From Saprospiraceae bacterium (GTDB lineage Bacteria; Bacteroidota; Bacteroidia; Chitinophagales; Saprospiraceae): a DNA stretch of 6,196 nucleotides. Under the pieces are notes generated by a model. It searched no databases and was not told the DNA's origin. It was given only the letters and a program-made list of their open reading frames with translations. The DNA lies in the NCBI GenBank assembly GCA_027009605.1, contig JALVCY010000001.1:1-6196 (forward strand). The letters are read 5' to 3'. Positions 1 through 6,063 of the stretch are shown in pieces. The position numbers and the translations under genes are program-made. The stretch's first letter is position 1, and each line of letters opens with the position of its first letter.

Positions 1-65
1 TTGAAGCTAGCCTAGAAAGAAAAAAAACAAAAGTTTTTGAGAAAATCAAGTATCAAAAAAAAGAC

Positions 66-73
66 TAACTTTG
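66..73 (+). promoter_or_regulatory. Bacteroidota-type -7 promoter element (TAACTTTG) of the superoxide reductase gene
   Basis: The octamer TAACTTTG is a perfect match to the TAnnTTTG -7 consensus of the Bacteroidota primary sigma factor. Transcription would start a few bases downstream, near 78-80, leaving a leader of about 30 nt before the ATG at 110. I see no well-spaced -33 TTG: the nearest is at 37-39, with a spacer of 26 bp, which is longer than usual. The element overlaps the alternative TTG codon at 71, which argues against that codon as a start. A short dyad (CTTTG at 69-73, CAAAG at 75-79) overlaps the element and could be an operator or chance. Confidence 0.65.
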
Positions 74-109
74 CCAAAGCAATTGTTTTTAACATCAAAA
101 ATAAAACTG

Positions 110-490
110 ATGAAATTGAATAAGTACGTGGATATTTCCACAGTAGAGCGTGAAGCTAAAAAAGATTACATTGACCGTCATTCTCCGTTTGTGTATTGTG
201 ATGATACGGCCAAAAAGGGAGAAAAATTTAAGGTCACTGTAAAAGTCGGCAACGAATACACCCATCCGGATGATTTTGACCATTACATCTCTTATGTCCA
301 ATTGTGGGATGGGGAGACTTTGTTGGCTCAATCTAATTATGAACCGGGTACTTTAGGCAATATGCCCGGGCACGTAGAAGTTGACTTTTATGTTGTCCCT
401 ACCAAATCCAAGATGAAATTGTCCGCTACCGCTTATTGTACCAAGCATGGCTTGTGGGCAAATGAAGAAAAAGTGGTTGCTGTGAGTTAA
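110..490 (+). CDS. Superoxide reductase, one-iron neelaredoxin type
   Basis: Predicted cytoplasmic enzyme that reduces superoxide to hydrogen peroxide without releasing oxygen, using a square-pyramidal Fe(His)4Cys centre. The 126 residues match the usual length of the one-iron class. The expected ligands are present in order: H24 in RHSPFV, H52 in THPDDF, H58 in DHYI, then C110 and H113 in YCTKHGLW. The CxxHGLW signature is diagnostic. There is no N-terminal desulforedoxin CxxC domain, so this is not a two-iron desulfoferrodoxin. The start is set at ATG 110: the open frame extends to a TTG at 71, but that codon lies inside the -7 promoter element and family proteins begin near here. The gene stands alone, with its own promoter and a strong terminator, and no rubredoxin gene lies beside it in the window. 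Oddity: the Glu-Lys pair that usually precedes the first His ligand is Asp22-Arg23 here. Family assignment is confident; activity is inferred. Confidence 0.92.
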   Translation: MKLNKYVDISTVEREAKKDYIDRHSPFVYCDDTAKKGEKFKVTVKVGNEYTHPDDFDHYISYVQLWDGETLLAQSNYEPGTLGNMPGHVEVDFYVVPTKSKMKLSATAYCTKHGLWANEEKVVAVS

Positions 491-523
491 CTTAAGTTTT
501 GCTGCATCAGCATAGTTAAGTTA
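488..523 (+). other. Stem-loop overlapping the superoxide reductase stop codon
   Basis: A perfect 8-bp inverted repeat (TAACTTAA at 488-495, TTAAGTTA at 516-523) encloses a second 5-bp stem (TGCTG at 500-504, CAGCA at 508-512, loop CAT). The outer arm begins exactly at the TAA stop codon. No T-run follows, so it is not an intrinsic terminator by itself. It could protect the 3' end of the transcript or assist the terminator about 25 bp downstream. The outer stem is AT-rich and may be chance. Confidence 0.4.
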
Positions 524-548
524 GTTTGTAACGACCATTTCCGGAATG

Positions 549-584
549 AAAAAGCCGATTCTGTATTTCAGAATCGGCTTTTTT
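549..584 (+). terminator. Strong intrinsic terminator after the superoxide reductase gene
   Basis: A perfect 15-bp stem (AAAAAGCCGATTCTG at 549-563, complement at 569-583) has a 5-nt loop TATTT, and its 3' arm ends in a run of six T (579-584). The GC-rich core AGCCGATTCTG followed by T6 is a classic Rho-independent terminator. It is 58 bp past the superoxide reductase stop and separates it from the next promoter at 658. The A-run on the other side would let it also work for minus-strand transcription, but no gene reads into it from that side here. Confidence 0.9.
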
Positions 585-657
585 GACTTCGGCATCCAAA
601 CAACGATAAAAAAGCTGGGATTGTCGAAAAAATTAGCTGTAATCCATAAATTCATTG

Positions 658-665
658 TATATTTG
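658..665 (+). promoter_or_regulatory. Bacteroidota-type -7 promoter element (TATATTTG) of the membrane protein gene
   Basis: TATATTTG matches TAnnTTTG exactly and lies 26 bp before the ATG at 692. A TTAG at 633-636, 21 bp upstream, could serve as a weak -33 element. Its position just after a strong terminator and just before an isolated gene makes functional use plausible. The implied leader is about 20 nt. Confidence 0.6.
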
Positions 666-691
666 AATGATTTTACGGATAATGTCAGCTT

Positions 692-1372
692 ATGGGATCG
701 ATTCTTTTTATTTTGGTACTTATGTTTGCTTTGGCCGCAAGTGGGGCGTTGGGCTCTCGTGCTGTGTTTCTTGGCCTTTCTAATTTGAATCCCGGGAAGG
801 CCAAGGTACAGGCGGACTTTCGTAAAATACAAGAAGAGCTAGGCAAAAAACGGGCACAACTAGTCCCTTGGAGTGATGAAGACCGGGCTCTGCTTTCGCT
901 AAAAAGAAACCCTTACAAAGAGAAGGCAGGCAGTGTCAAATCGGCCGAAGGCACTTTTGTTTCGATTTATCAGGAGCCGATGGTTTTGTTTGGCTACAAG
1001 CGCTATCTTGGAAAAAAGGAAAATGCCATCTTAGTTGTCTTGACTTCCCATCACGAATTTCTCTATCGAATCAAAAATAATAGGGTAGAAGTGGCTTTAA
1101 ACGGCAAATACTTTGGAGGCATTACCCCGGATTATGCCTTGGTATCTGATAAGAAAAAAGTGTTGGCCAAAATCGAGCGCCAAAAAAATAATGATTATTA
1201 TCCGGTTTTTATTGACGGGCGTGAAAAAGGAAGCATCGGCGATGTCAAGAAAGCAAAAAAAGTCAACCCTCGAGCCTTTGAGCTCTTGTCCGAATTGACG
1301 CCCAACGAAGAGCTCAAACTCCTAGCCCTTTCTTTCTATTTCTTGGTCAGAAATGGTTTTGTCAAAATTTAG
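692..1372 (+). CDS. Uncharacterised membrane-anchored protein, 226 residues
   Basis: I do not recognise a confident family. Residues 3-23 (SILFILVLMFALAASGALG) form one hydrophobic segment without a clear signal-peptidase site, so an N-terminal anchor is likely. A charged, probably helical linker follows at about 35-55 (Lys, Gln and Glu rich), then PWSDEDRALLSL at 59-70. From about 82 to 190 the pattern looks beta-rich, with short alternating hydrophobic strands separated by turns: TSHHEFLYRI, VEVALNGKYFGGI, ALVSDKKKVLAKI and YYPVFIDGREKGSI. The C-terminus is a mostly hydrophobic helix (LKLLALSFYFLVRNGF, about 208-223). Antiparallel strands closed by a hydrophobic C-terminal helix recall the Tubby/LURP-one/scramblase-like barrel, but this is pattern inference only. 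The start is the first ATG after an in-frame TAA at 680 and sits well behind the -7 element at 658-665. Lys content is high. The gene appears monocistronic and faces the glycosyltransferase gene tail to tail. Confidence 0.85.
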   Translation: MGSILFILVLMFALAASGALGSRAVFLGLSNLNPGKAKVQADFRKIQEELGKKRAQLVPWSDEDRALLSLKRNPYKEKAGSVKSAEGTFVSIYQEPMVLFGYKRYLGKKENAILVVLTSHHEFLYRIKNNRVEVALNGKYFGGITPDYALVSDKKKVLAKIERQKNNDYYPVFIDGREKGSIGDVKKAKKVNPRAFELLSELTPNEELKLLALSFYFLVRNGFVKI

Positions 1373-1446
1373 TTGGGTGGTACCGGCAGTTTTAACCGCC
1401 CCAAATAATAATCTTTCGGAGAGTTGAAAGCTCTTGACTAGTCCGC

Positions 1447-2442
1447 TCAACAAAACCAAAAATAATCCCGCCCCTTTTCCATATCCGTTAAGGACAGCAT
1501 CTGATTCAATTCCAATACATCCGGCGGTGAAGAGATTGCGATAATGACTTGATAGTCAGTACGTTGTAGTGGGGTGTTTTTTTCCGAAAGGAGTCTCTGA
1601 CCATATATTTCTTGACCTACTTTTTGTTCGTTATTGGTCACCCACAGAAAAGGGATTTGGTGGGCAATTAATTTTTGCGCAAGCAACTTTCCTTTTTTTC
1701 CTGCCCCCAACAGCACCAATTTCCTTTTGGAGTCGTAGTCCAATGTCAAAAAGTAGGACAGTTTTAAATCAAAGAAATGCCCGGAATACAAAGCGACATT
1801 TCGAGAAGTCCGAGCCGAATGATCGCGCCAATGATGGATGACTTCCGATACCGCACTAATCTTCAAACCATATTGATAAAACCGAAAAACCAAATCATAG
1901 TCTTCCGGATAAGCAGCCCGCTCAAATCCACCGATTTTTTCCAAATCACTCCGATAGATCATAAAACCCGCCGAAGGGACGACACATTCTTTGTACAAAT
2001 CTTGGTAGTGGGTATTATTTTGCGCAAGCTCATTGAGCCAGTTTTGATAGCGAATATACCCGTCTCCCAATGGGTCTTCCGAAAAATATTGAACCCGGCC
2101 GGTCGCCACATGTCCGGGGCCTAAAGATTCCAAATGAGTTTTAAGTATTTTTAATTTGTCTTTGGGCATCACATCATCTGCATCCATGCGCGTGATGAGT
2201 TCGCCGGACGCCTGACGCAAGGCCGTGCGCAAGGCCGGTACAATCCCTTGACCTTCAGATGAATAGACTTTGATTTTGGGAAAACGCTTGGCTACGCTCT
2301 CCAAAATCGCCCGACTCCCATCCGTAGAATGATCATCTACAAACAGCGCTTCCCAGTCCGTCTCCGTCTGTCCTAAAATCGAAATCAAACACTCCGAAAG
2401 AAAGGGCGCCGCATTTTTGACCGGGATAAGAATAGATATCAT
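1447..2442 (-). CDS. Family 2 glycosyltransferase with C-terminal Rossmann-like domain
   Basis: Predicted inverting GT-A glycosyltransferase that moves a sugar from a nucleotide-sugar donor onto a surface polysaccharide or other acceptor; donor and acceptor cannot be read from sequence. The N-terminal domain opens with the typical ISILIPVKNAAPFLSECLISI (residues 2-22). It has the VDDHSTDGS nucleotide-binding loop (35-43), the metal-binding DADD motif (87-90), the probable catalytic Glu-Asp pair in YPEDYDL (178-184) and a conserved HHWRDHSARTS segment (203-213). From about residue 240 a second domain starts with KLVLLGAGKKGKLLAQKL, a glycine-rich beta-alpha-beta nucleotide-binding pattern, and runs to the C-terminus with YQVIIAISSP. 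No transmembrane segment is evident, so it is probably cytoplasmic or peripheral at the inner membrane. The 331 residues exceed a bare GT2 domain because of this extension. The ATG is 20 bp after the ribE stop, suggesting cotranscription; I see no promoter element of its own. Confidence 0.92.
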   Translation of the reverse strand: MISILIPVKNAAPFLSECLISILGQTETDWEALFVDDHSTDGSRAILESVAKRFPKIKVYSSEGQGIVPALRTALRQASGELITRMDADDVMPKDKLKILKTHLESLGPGHVATGRVQYFSEDPLGDGYIRYQNWLNELAQNNTHYQDLYKECVVPSAGFMIYRSDLEKIGGFERAAYPEDYDLVFRFYQYGLKISAVSEVIHHWRDHSARTSRNVALYSGHFFDLKLSYFLTLDYDSKRKLVLLGAGKKGKLLAQKLIAHQIPFLWVTNNEQKVGQEIYGQRLLSEKNTPLQRTDYQVIIAISSPPDVLELNQMLSLTDMEKGRDYFWFC

Positions 2443-2462
2443 GAGATGGTGGTTTGGAGTGG

Positions 2463-3062
2463 CTATACTTGTTGATTATAGACCTCCATATACCGCACAA
2501 AATATTTGCCGATAATATCAAACTCCAGATTCACCTTCGTCCCCACCCGAATCTGCTGAAAATTAGTATGTTCCACCGTAAAAGGGATGATGGCCACTTG
2601 AAAGTTGTGCTTGGTTGGAGCGACTACCGTCAGACTAACACCGTTGACCGTAATACTGCCTTTCGGAACGATTAAGTGGCTAAATTGGGGGTCAAACTCA
2701 AACGTAAAATAGGCACTCCCGTCCGCATCTTCTATGCGGGTACAGGTTCCGACCGAGTCCACGTGCCCTTGGACGAAGTGTCCATCCAAGCGTCCGTTGG
2801 CTGCCATGGCTCGTTCAAGATTAATTAAAGTACCCGGTTTCCATTGCGAAAGCGAAGTCAACTTGAGTGTCTCGGCAATGGCGGTAACCCAATGGGACGT
2901 GTCATCTTTTTCGGTAACGGTCAGGCAGACCCCGTCATGGGCTAGGCTTTGATCTACCTTTAATTCTTTGGAAATAGGCGACTCCACTTTGAAGTGATAG
3001 TTGCTACCTTCTGTTTTTACTTCCTTGATTTCCGCAAGGGATTCGATAATTCCTGTGAACAT
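2463..3062 (-). CDS. ribE: Riboflavin synthase, alpha subunit
   Basis: Catalyses the last step of riboflavin synthesis: dismutation of two 6,7-dimethyl-8-ribityllumazine molecules into riboflavin and 5-amino-6-ribitylaminouracil, as a cytoplasmic homotrimer. The 199 residues are the usual length, with two internally homologous beta-barrel halves. The first half shows MFTGIIE (1-7), AHDGVCLTV (41-49), and LERAMAANGRLDGHFVQGHVD (82-102). The second half shows GSITVNGVSLTV (135-146), IPFT (159-162) and LEFDIIGKY (179-187). Residues equivalent to the E. coli catalytic set appear present: F2, C46, H100, S143 and D182. The start is set at ATG 3062 because family proteins begin with MFTGIIE. An in-frame upstream ATG at 3095 would add 11 residues encoded in structured leader sequence and is rejected. 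A purine-rich AAAGAG precedes the start. No other rib genes are in the window. The glycosyltransferase gene follows after 20 bp. The symbol follows the naming in which ribE is riboflavin synthase (ribC in E. coli). Confidence 0.97.
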   Translation of the reverse strand: MFTGIIESLAEIKEVKTEGSNYHFKVESPISKELKVDQSLAHDGVCLTVTEKDDTSHWVTAIAETLKLTSLSQWKPGTLINLERAMAANGRLDGHFVQGHVDSVGTCTRIEDADGSAYFTFEFDPQFSHLIVPKGSITVNGVSLTVVAPTKHNFQVAIIPFTVEHTNFQQIRVGTKVNLEFDIIGKYFVRYMEVYNQQV

Positions 3063-3083
3063 GTTTTTCTCTTTTTGTCTTTG

Positions 3084-3155
3084 GAGTCTAACCACTCAGG
3101 TCACGAAGGATTAGACTCGTGCAAAACTAAGTGTTTTATCAGTGCTCTGAGTGGT
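3084..3155 (-). promoter_or_regulatory. Candidate structured leader of ribE with competing stems
   Basis: Two perfect inverted repeats interlock in the 116-bp gap before ribE. Stem B pairs 3147-3155 with 3091-3099 (9 bp, ACCACTCAG with CTGAGTGGT). Stem A pairs 3111-3118 with 3084-3091 (8 bp, GAGTCTAA with TTAGACTC). Inside B, two 5-bp hairpins are possible (3133-3137 with 3123-3127; 3117-3121 with 3102-3106), giving a three-way junction on read-through RNA. The loop of the second hairpin contains most of the 5' arm of A, so A would either form a pseudoknot or replace that hairpin. A perfect -7 promoter element lies inside the structure, and transcripts from it would begin near stem A and lack the 5' arm of B. 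No T-run follows either stem, so neither is a simple terminator. The sequence does not carry the FMN riboswitch core. Function is inferred, not shown. Confidence 0.4.
3122..3129 (-). promoter_or_regulatory. Bacteroidota-type -7 promoter element (TAGTTTTG) of ribE
   Basis: On the minus strand, 3129 to 3122 reads TAGTTTTG, an exact TAnnTTTG match. It lies 59 bp before the ribE ATG at 3062. Transcription would start near 3115-3117. No TTG is visible at the usual -33 spacing. If active, it would drive ribE and the glycosyltransferase gene independently of the large upstream gene. Confidence 0.5.
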
Positions 3156-3178
3156 AAGCTTTCCTCAAGGCCTAAAAT

Positions 3179-5905
3179 TTACTCCCGAACCAATTCAATA
3201 TATCCGGTCAAAATATCAGGTCTCGTCGTCACACCGGTCACCCGATTCTCAAAAACCCGGCAAGTGTAAAAATAAGTCCCACTCGCCAAGGCTTGCCCAT
3301 CGGATGTTGTGCCGTTCCAGTGGATAGCCGGGTCTGTGGATTCAAAAACCAAATTACCCCATTGATTAAACACTTTCAAATCAATTCGGGCAATAAAATG
3401 GTAGGGGAATGGAATAAATTCATCATTTTGTCCGTCCCCATTGGGGGTAAAGGTATTGGGCAACTCGTAATCGGGGCAGTTATCCACACAAATAACCGTA
3501 TCAATGGCGGATTCATTGCCCACCGAATCAAAGGCCGTAATGGCATAACATCCGGCAATACCGACTTCCGGATAATGTTCAAACGTCAGCTCTGAGAGTG
3601 TTTCTATGACTTCTAAATTGCCCCCTTCTGTCGGAGTATAATAGATATGAAATCCGGCCAAATCATCATCCCCACAAGTAGATTCCGGGTTTGTCCAAGA
3701 CAGTAAATTATAAAAAGCCCCATTGCCATCCACGATGGAATTGTCGAGACAAACATTGGTTACAGTCAGTTCGGGTTGGCAAGGTGGAATGTCGTCTTTA
3801 GGAGTTGAGCAGGCTTCTTGCGAAAAATTAATCAAGGGCGAAGCGATGTCTCCAACTCCATAGCTTCCATAACTTTGGATGTAATAACAATACGCTTGGC
3901 CATTTTCCAGCCCTTCGTCCGTATAGGTTTGGTCGGTGCTTACGCCAATAGAATCAAACAGGCCGGTCACCGGATTCTTGCGAAAAATAGTATAGGCATA
4001 ATTATCCCAACTCACCATTTCTTGCCAAGATAAATAGTTTTTTTGATCGGATGGCGTAATGGATAGAAAGACGGATGAAGCCGGTTCGGTAAAACCTAGC
4101 GGGGTTGATTCTCCGTTGACATAAAAAGCAATGCGATAGCTATACGGATTCGCCAAGGTATTGAGATTCCCATCCAAATAAGTCGTGTCATTGGCTTCGG
4201 CAAAGCTAGTACTGGTAAAGGAGGCCCCCGGAATCGCCGTGGACACAGACCCGGTAATGCCGACTTCTCGTTGGACTTCATAGGTGTAGGGGCCCGGATT
4301 TTGGAGTGTGTCCAAGTCTTTGCTTATGGGCTTTGTCCATTCGACTTGGATGATGCCGGCATCGGTGTCCGTATTTTGAACGGAGACCTTGGTAATCAAG
4401 GGGATATCCCGTCCTAGCTGGATACAAACTTCATCAGAAGGCAGGCTTTCTACCAAATTGTAAGGGTAGCCTCCTGCAGAAATTTTGGCAAATTCAGCGA
4501 GAATGCGATAGCAATAGGTTCGGCCTTTTTCCACATTATTATCGACAAAAACATAACGGCCATTGACTAGATCTTTTGCCGAAGGGGAGATTTTTGTATA
4601 GCCTTTTCCCGCAAGGCCGGGCGAGCAGGTATCCGGTGGAAATTGATTGCTTCCCAGCTTTCGCCAAACCGTAAAAGTCCTAAAATAGTTTTCGGCGGCA
4701 TCTTCGCAGGCATAAGGTGCGGCCCAAGAGAGATTGATATGGCCGTCATCTGCTTCGGCTTGGACATCCTGTGGGGGCGGTCCGACGACTTTGATGCGGA
4801 CTTGTTTAAGGTCGGTTAGGCCGCTGCTCCCAAAGTAGTTGTCTTCGGCTTTGAATATGACGGAGTATTCTTGATTGGAGATATGTTCGCAGGTGGTAGG
4901 CCAGAAAAAATGTCCGACCACAGGGGGCGTCTCAAAGTTGCTGGATACGGTAAAAGTAGCCGGACTGATATCGGTTACAAACGGGCCGCCCAGTGCCGTT
5001 ACTTGCACTAATTGCCCGGTATCCGGATCCGTTCCGGTAACATCAAACTCCAGAGTGTCCCCGGCAACAACACAAACATCCTCAATCGTTTGGATTTCAG
5101 GTGGTTCATTATCACAGTCTTTGATTAGGATTTGCATATCCCGAATGGTCGTGTCAATGGCGGTGCCGTTGCGATATTCGATGATGTACATGGCAATATT
5201 GTATTCCCCGGCTTTTTGCGGCGCTTCCCAAATAATGTCACCGGTCACCGGATTCATCGAGAATTGATTATTGCTGCCCGGATTGATATATTGCGGAAAG
5301 ACATAGCCCGGTACCGGCACGCCATTGCTGAAAAGCGGTTTGGTTAAGATAAAGGCCAAACTATCTCCATCGGGGTCGTAAGCATTGGGGTTATAGACAA
5401 ATTTTTTACCGACACAACCGAAGTCAATCGGTGGTTGAAGGATGATTGGTGTACTATTACAGCCTTGAAATTGGGGATTGAGAAAGGTATAAGTCGTAGC
5501 GATGTGCATGGGGGTGAATACAGAGTTGGGAATATTGATAATGCCATCATTTCTATTGTGATCGGTCGTGCTGATGACATAAGTGGACCTTCCGGAATAA
5601 GTGTGAAAGGCTTCATAAATATTTAATTTGATGTCATTTCCCAGCAAAACCCCTTTATTTCCGGGCCCGTTGACTCGTCCGGCTAGTGCAACAAGCCCAT
5701 CTCCCCATTCTATGGTGATGGTGTCTTCGTCGGCGGCTCCCATGGAGGTCTTGGCATAGGTCAAAACGGTTGCTTTGATGGTTAGTCCGCAATCGTCTAA
5801 TTGTTGGATGACAATTTCTCCGGCTCGGATATGGGTTGCTTGCGCAGAATACCACACGCTAAGCACTAACAAAATGGCTAAAATAAACTTGGGGACATAT
5901 TTCAT
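3179..5905 (-). CDS. Secreted multidomain surface protein with type IX secretion (gliding-type, CHU_C) C-terminal sorting domain
   Basis: Predicted to pass the inner membrane by the Sec route and the outer membrane by the type IX system, ending on the cell surface or outside. Residues 1-23 are a signal peptide (Lys at 2 and 6, hydrophobic core 7-19, probable cleavage after AQA). The N-terminal region begins THIRAGEI, with TITIEWGDG at 62-70, and is a familiar start in Bacteroidota proteins of this class. Residues 160-375 contain two cadherin- or Ig-like segments (YDPDGDSLAFIL with NPVTGDIIW; TGTDPDTGQLV). Four fibronectin type III-like modules follow, at about 378-496, 502-613, 614-700 and 709-808. 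Residues 815-908 are the type B sorting domain: NTFTPNGDGQNDEF (817-830), FNQWGNLVFES (846-856), WNG (863-865), SGTYFYTCRV (875-884). There are about 19 cysteines, several placed to form disulfides. No enzymatic motif is seen, so adhesion or a structural role is an inference. A promoter element lies 57 bp upstream, and ribE begins 116 bp downstream. Confidence 0.93.
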   Translation of the reverse strand: MKYVPKFILAILLVLSVWYSAQATHIRAGEIVIQQLDDCGLTIKATVLTYAKTSMGAADEDTITIEWGDGLVALAGRVNGPGNKGVLLGNDIKLNIYEAFHTYSGRSTYVISTTDHNRNDGIINIPNSVFTPMHIATTYTFLNPQFQGCNSTPIILQPPIDFGCVGKKFVYNPNAYDPDGDSLAFILTKPLFSNGVPVPGYVFPQYINPGSNNQFSMNPVTGDIIWEAPQKAGEYNIAMYIIEYRNGTAIDTTIRDMQILIKDCDNEPPEIQTIEDVCVVAGDTLEFDVTGTDPDTGQLVQVTALGGPFVTDISPATFTVSSNFETPPVVGHFFWPTTCEHISNQEYSVIFKAEDNYFGSSGLTDLKQVRIKVVGPPPQDVQAEADDGHINLSWAAPYACEDAAENYFRTFTVWRKLGSNQFPPDTCSPGLAGKGYTKISPSAKDLVNGRYVFVDNNVEKGRTYCYRILAEFAKISAGGYPYNLVESLPSDEVCIQLGRDIPLITKVSVQNTDTDAGIIQVEWTKPISKDLDTLQNPGPYTYEVQREVGITGSVSTAIPGASFTSTSFAEANDTTYLDGNLNTLANPYSYRIAFYVNGESTPLGFTEPASSVFLSITPSDQKNYLSWQEMVSWDNYAYTIFRKNPVTGLFDSIGVSTDQTYTDEGLENGQAYCYYIQSYGSYGVGDIASPLINFSQEACSTPKDDIPPCQPELTVTNVCLDNSIVDGNGAFYNLLSWTNPESTCGDDDLAGFHIYYTPTEGGNLEVIETLSELTFEHYPEVGIAGCYAITAFDSVGNESAIDTVICVDNCPDYELPNTFTPNGDGQNDEFIPFPYHFIARIDLKVFNQWGNLVFESTDPAIHWNGTTSDGQALASGTYFYTCRVFENRVTGVTTRPDILTGYIELVRE

Positions 5906-5962
5906 GAAAGTCGGATATTTGGTTTATAGCTCATCAGATGGTAGTCAAAGGATTAGCTCGTC

Positions 5963-5970
5963 CAAAGATA
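5963..5970 (-). promoter_or_regulatory. Bacteroidota-type -7 promoter element (TATCTTTG) of the large surface protein gene
   Basis: Reading the minus strand from 5970 to 5963 gives TATCTTTG, an exact TAnnTTTG match, 57 bp before the ATG at 5905. The expected start of transcription is near 5957, giving a leader of about 52 nt. An A/T-rich stretch (AAAAAATAATT on the minus strand) lies just upstream, but no TTG is visible at -33 spacing. Confidence 0.6.
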
Positions 5971-6063
5971 ACGAATTATTTTTTAACTGGGTATATGGGT
6001 GGGGGTTTGCTTGGGAATGGAGGTGTTTTTTTGGTCTTTGGTAGTGGTTTGTTCTTGACTTCA

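Noticed and set aside
71..109. Longer superoxide reductase start at a TTG codon (13 extra residues)
   Set aside because: The TTG lies within the TAACTTTG promoter element, and the extra residues are not part of the family's N-terminus; ATG 110 fits both.
521..832. Minus-strand open frame over the terminator and the start of the membrane protein gene
   Set aside because: It reads through the 15-bp terminator hairpin and the promoter, has unlikely composition, and overlaps the better supported plus-strand gene.
1373..1446. Bidirectional terminator between the convergent genes
   Set aside because: Only weak imperfect stems are seen (for example TTGGG with CCCAA, and GGCGG with CTGCC including a GU pair), and none is followed by a T-run.
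3063..3095. Longer riboflavin synthase with 11 extra residues (MVRLQRQKEKN)
   Set aside because: Riboflavin synthases start MFTGIIE; the extension is encoded by A-rich leader that overlaps the inverted repeats.
3084..3155. tRNA gene in the ribE leader
   Set aside because: The three-way pairing is superficially tRNA-like, but there is no 7-bp acceptor stem, 7-nt anticodon loop or proper T-loop, and the lengths do not fit.
3063..3178. FMN riboswitch upstream of ribE
   Set aside because: The gap is short, and I do not see the conserved RFN core segments on the minus strand.
4875..5267. 130-codon plus-strand open frame inside the large surface protein gene
   Set aside because: It is antisense to a well-supported gene with recognisable domains and has no family features; a shadow frame.
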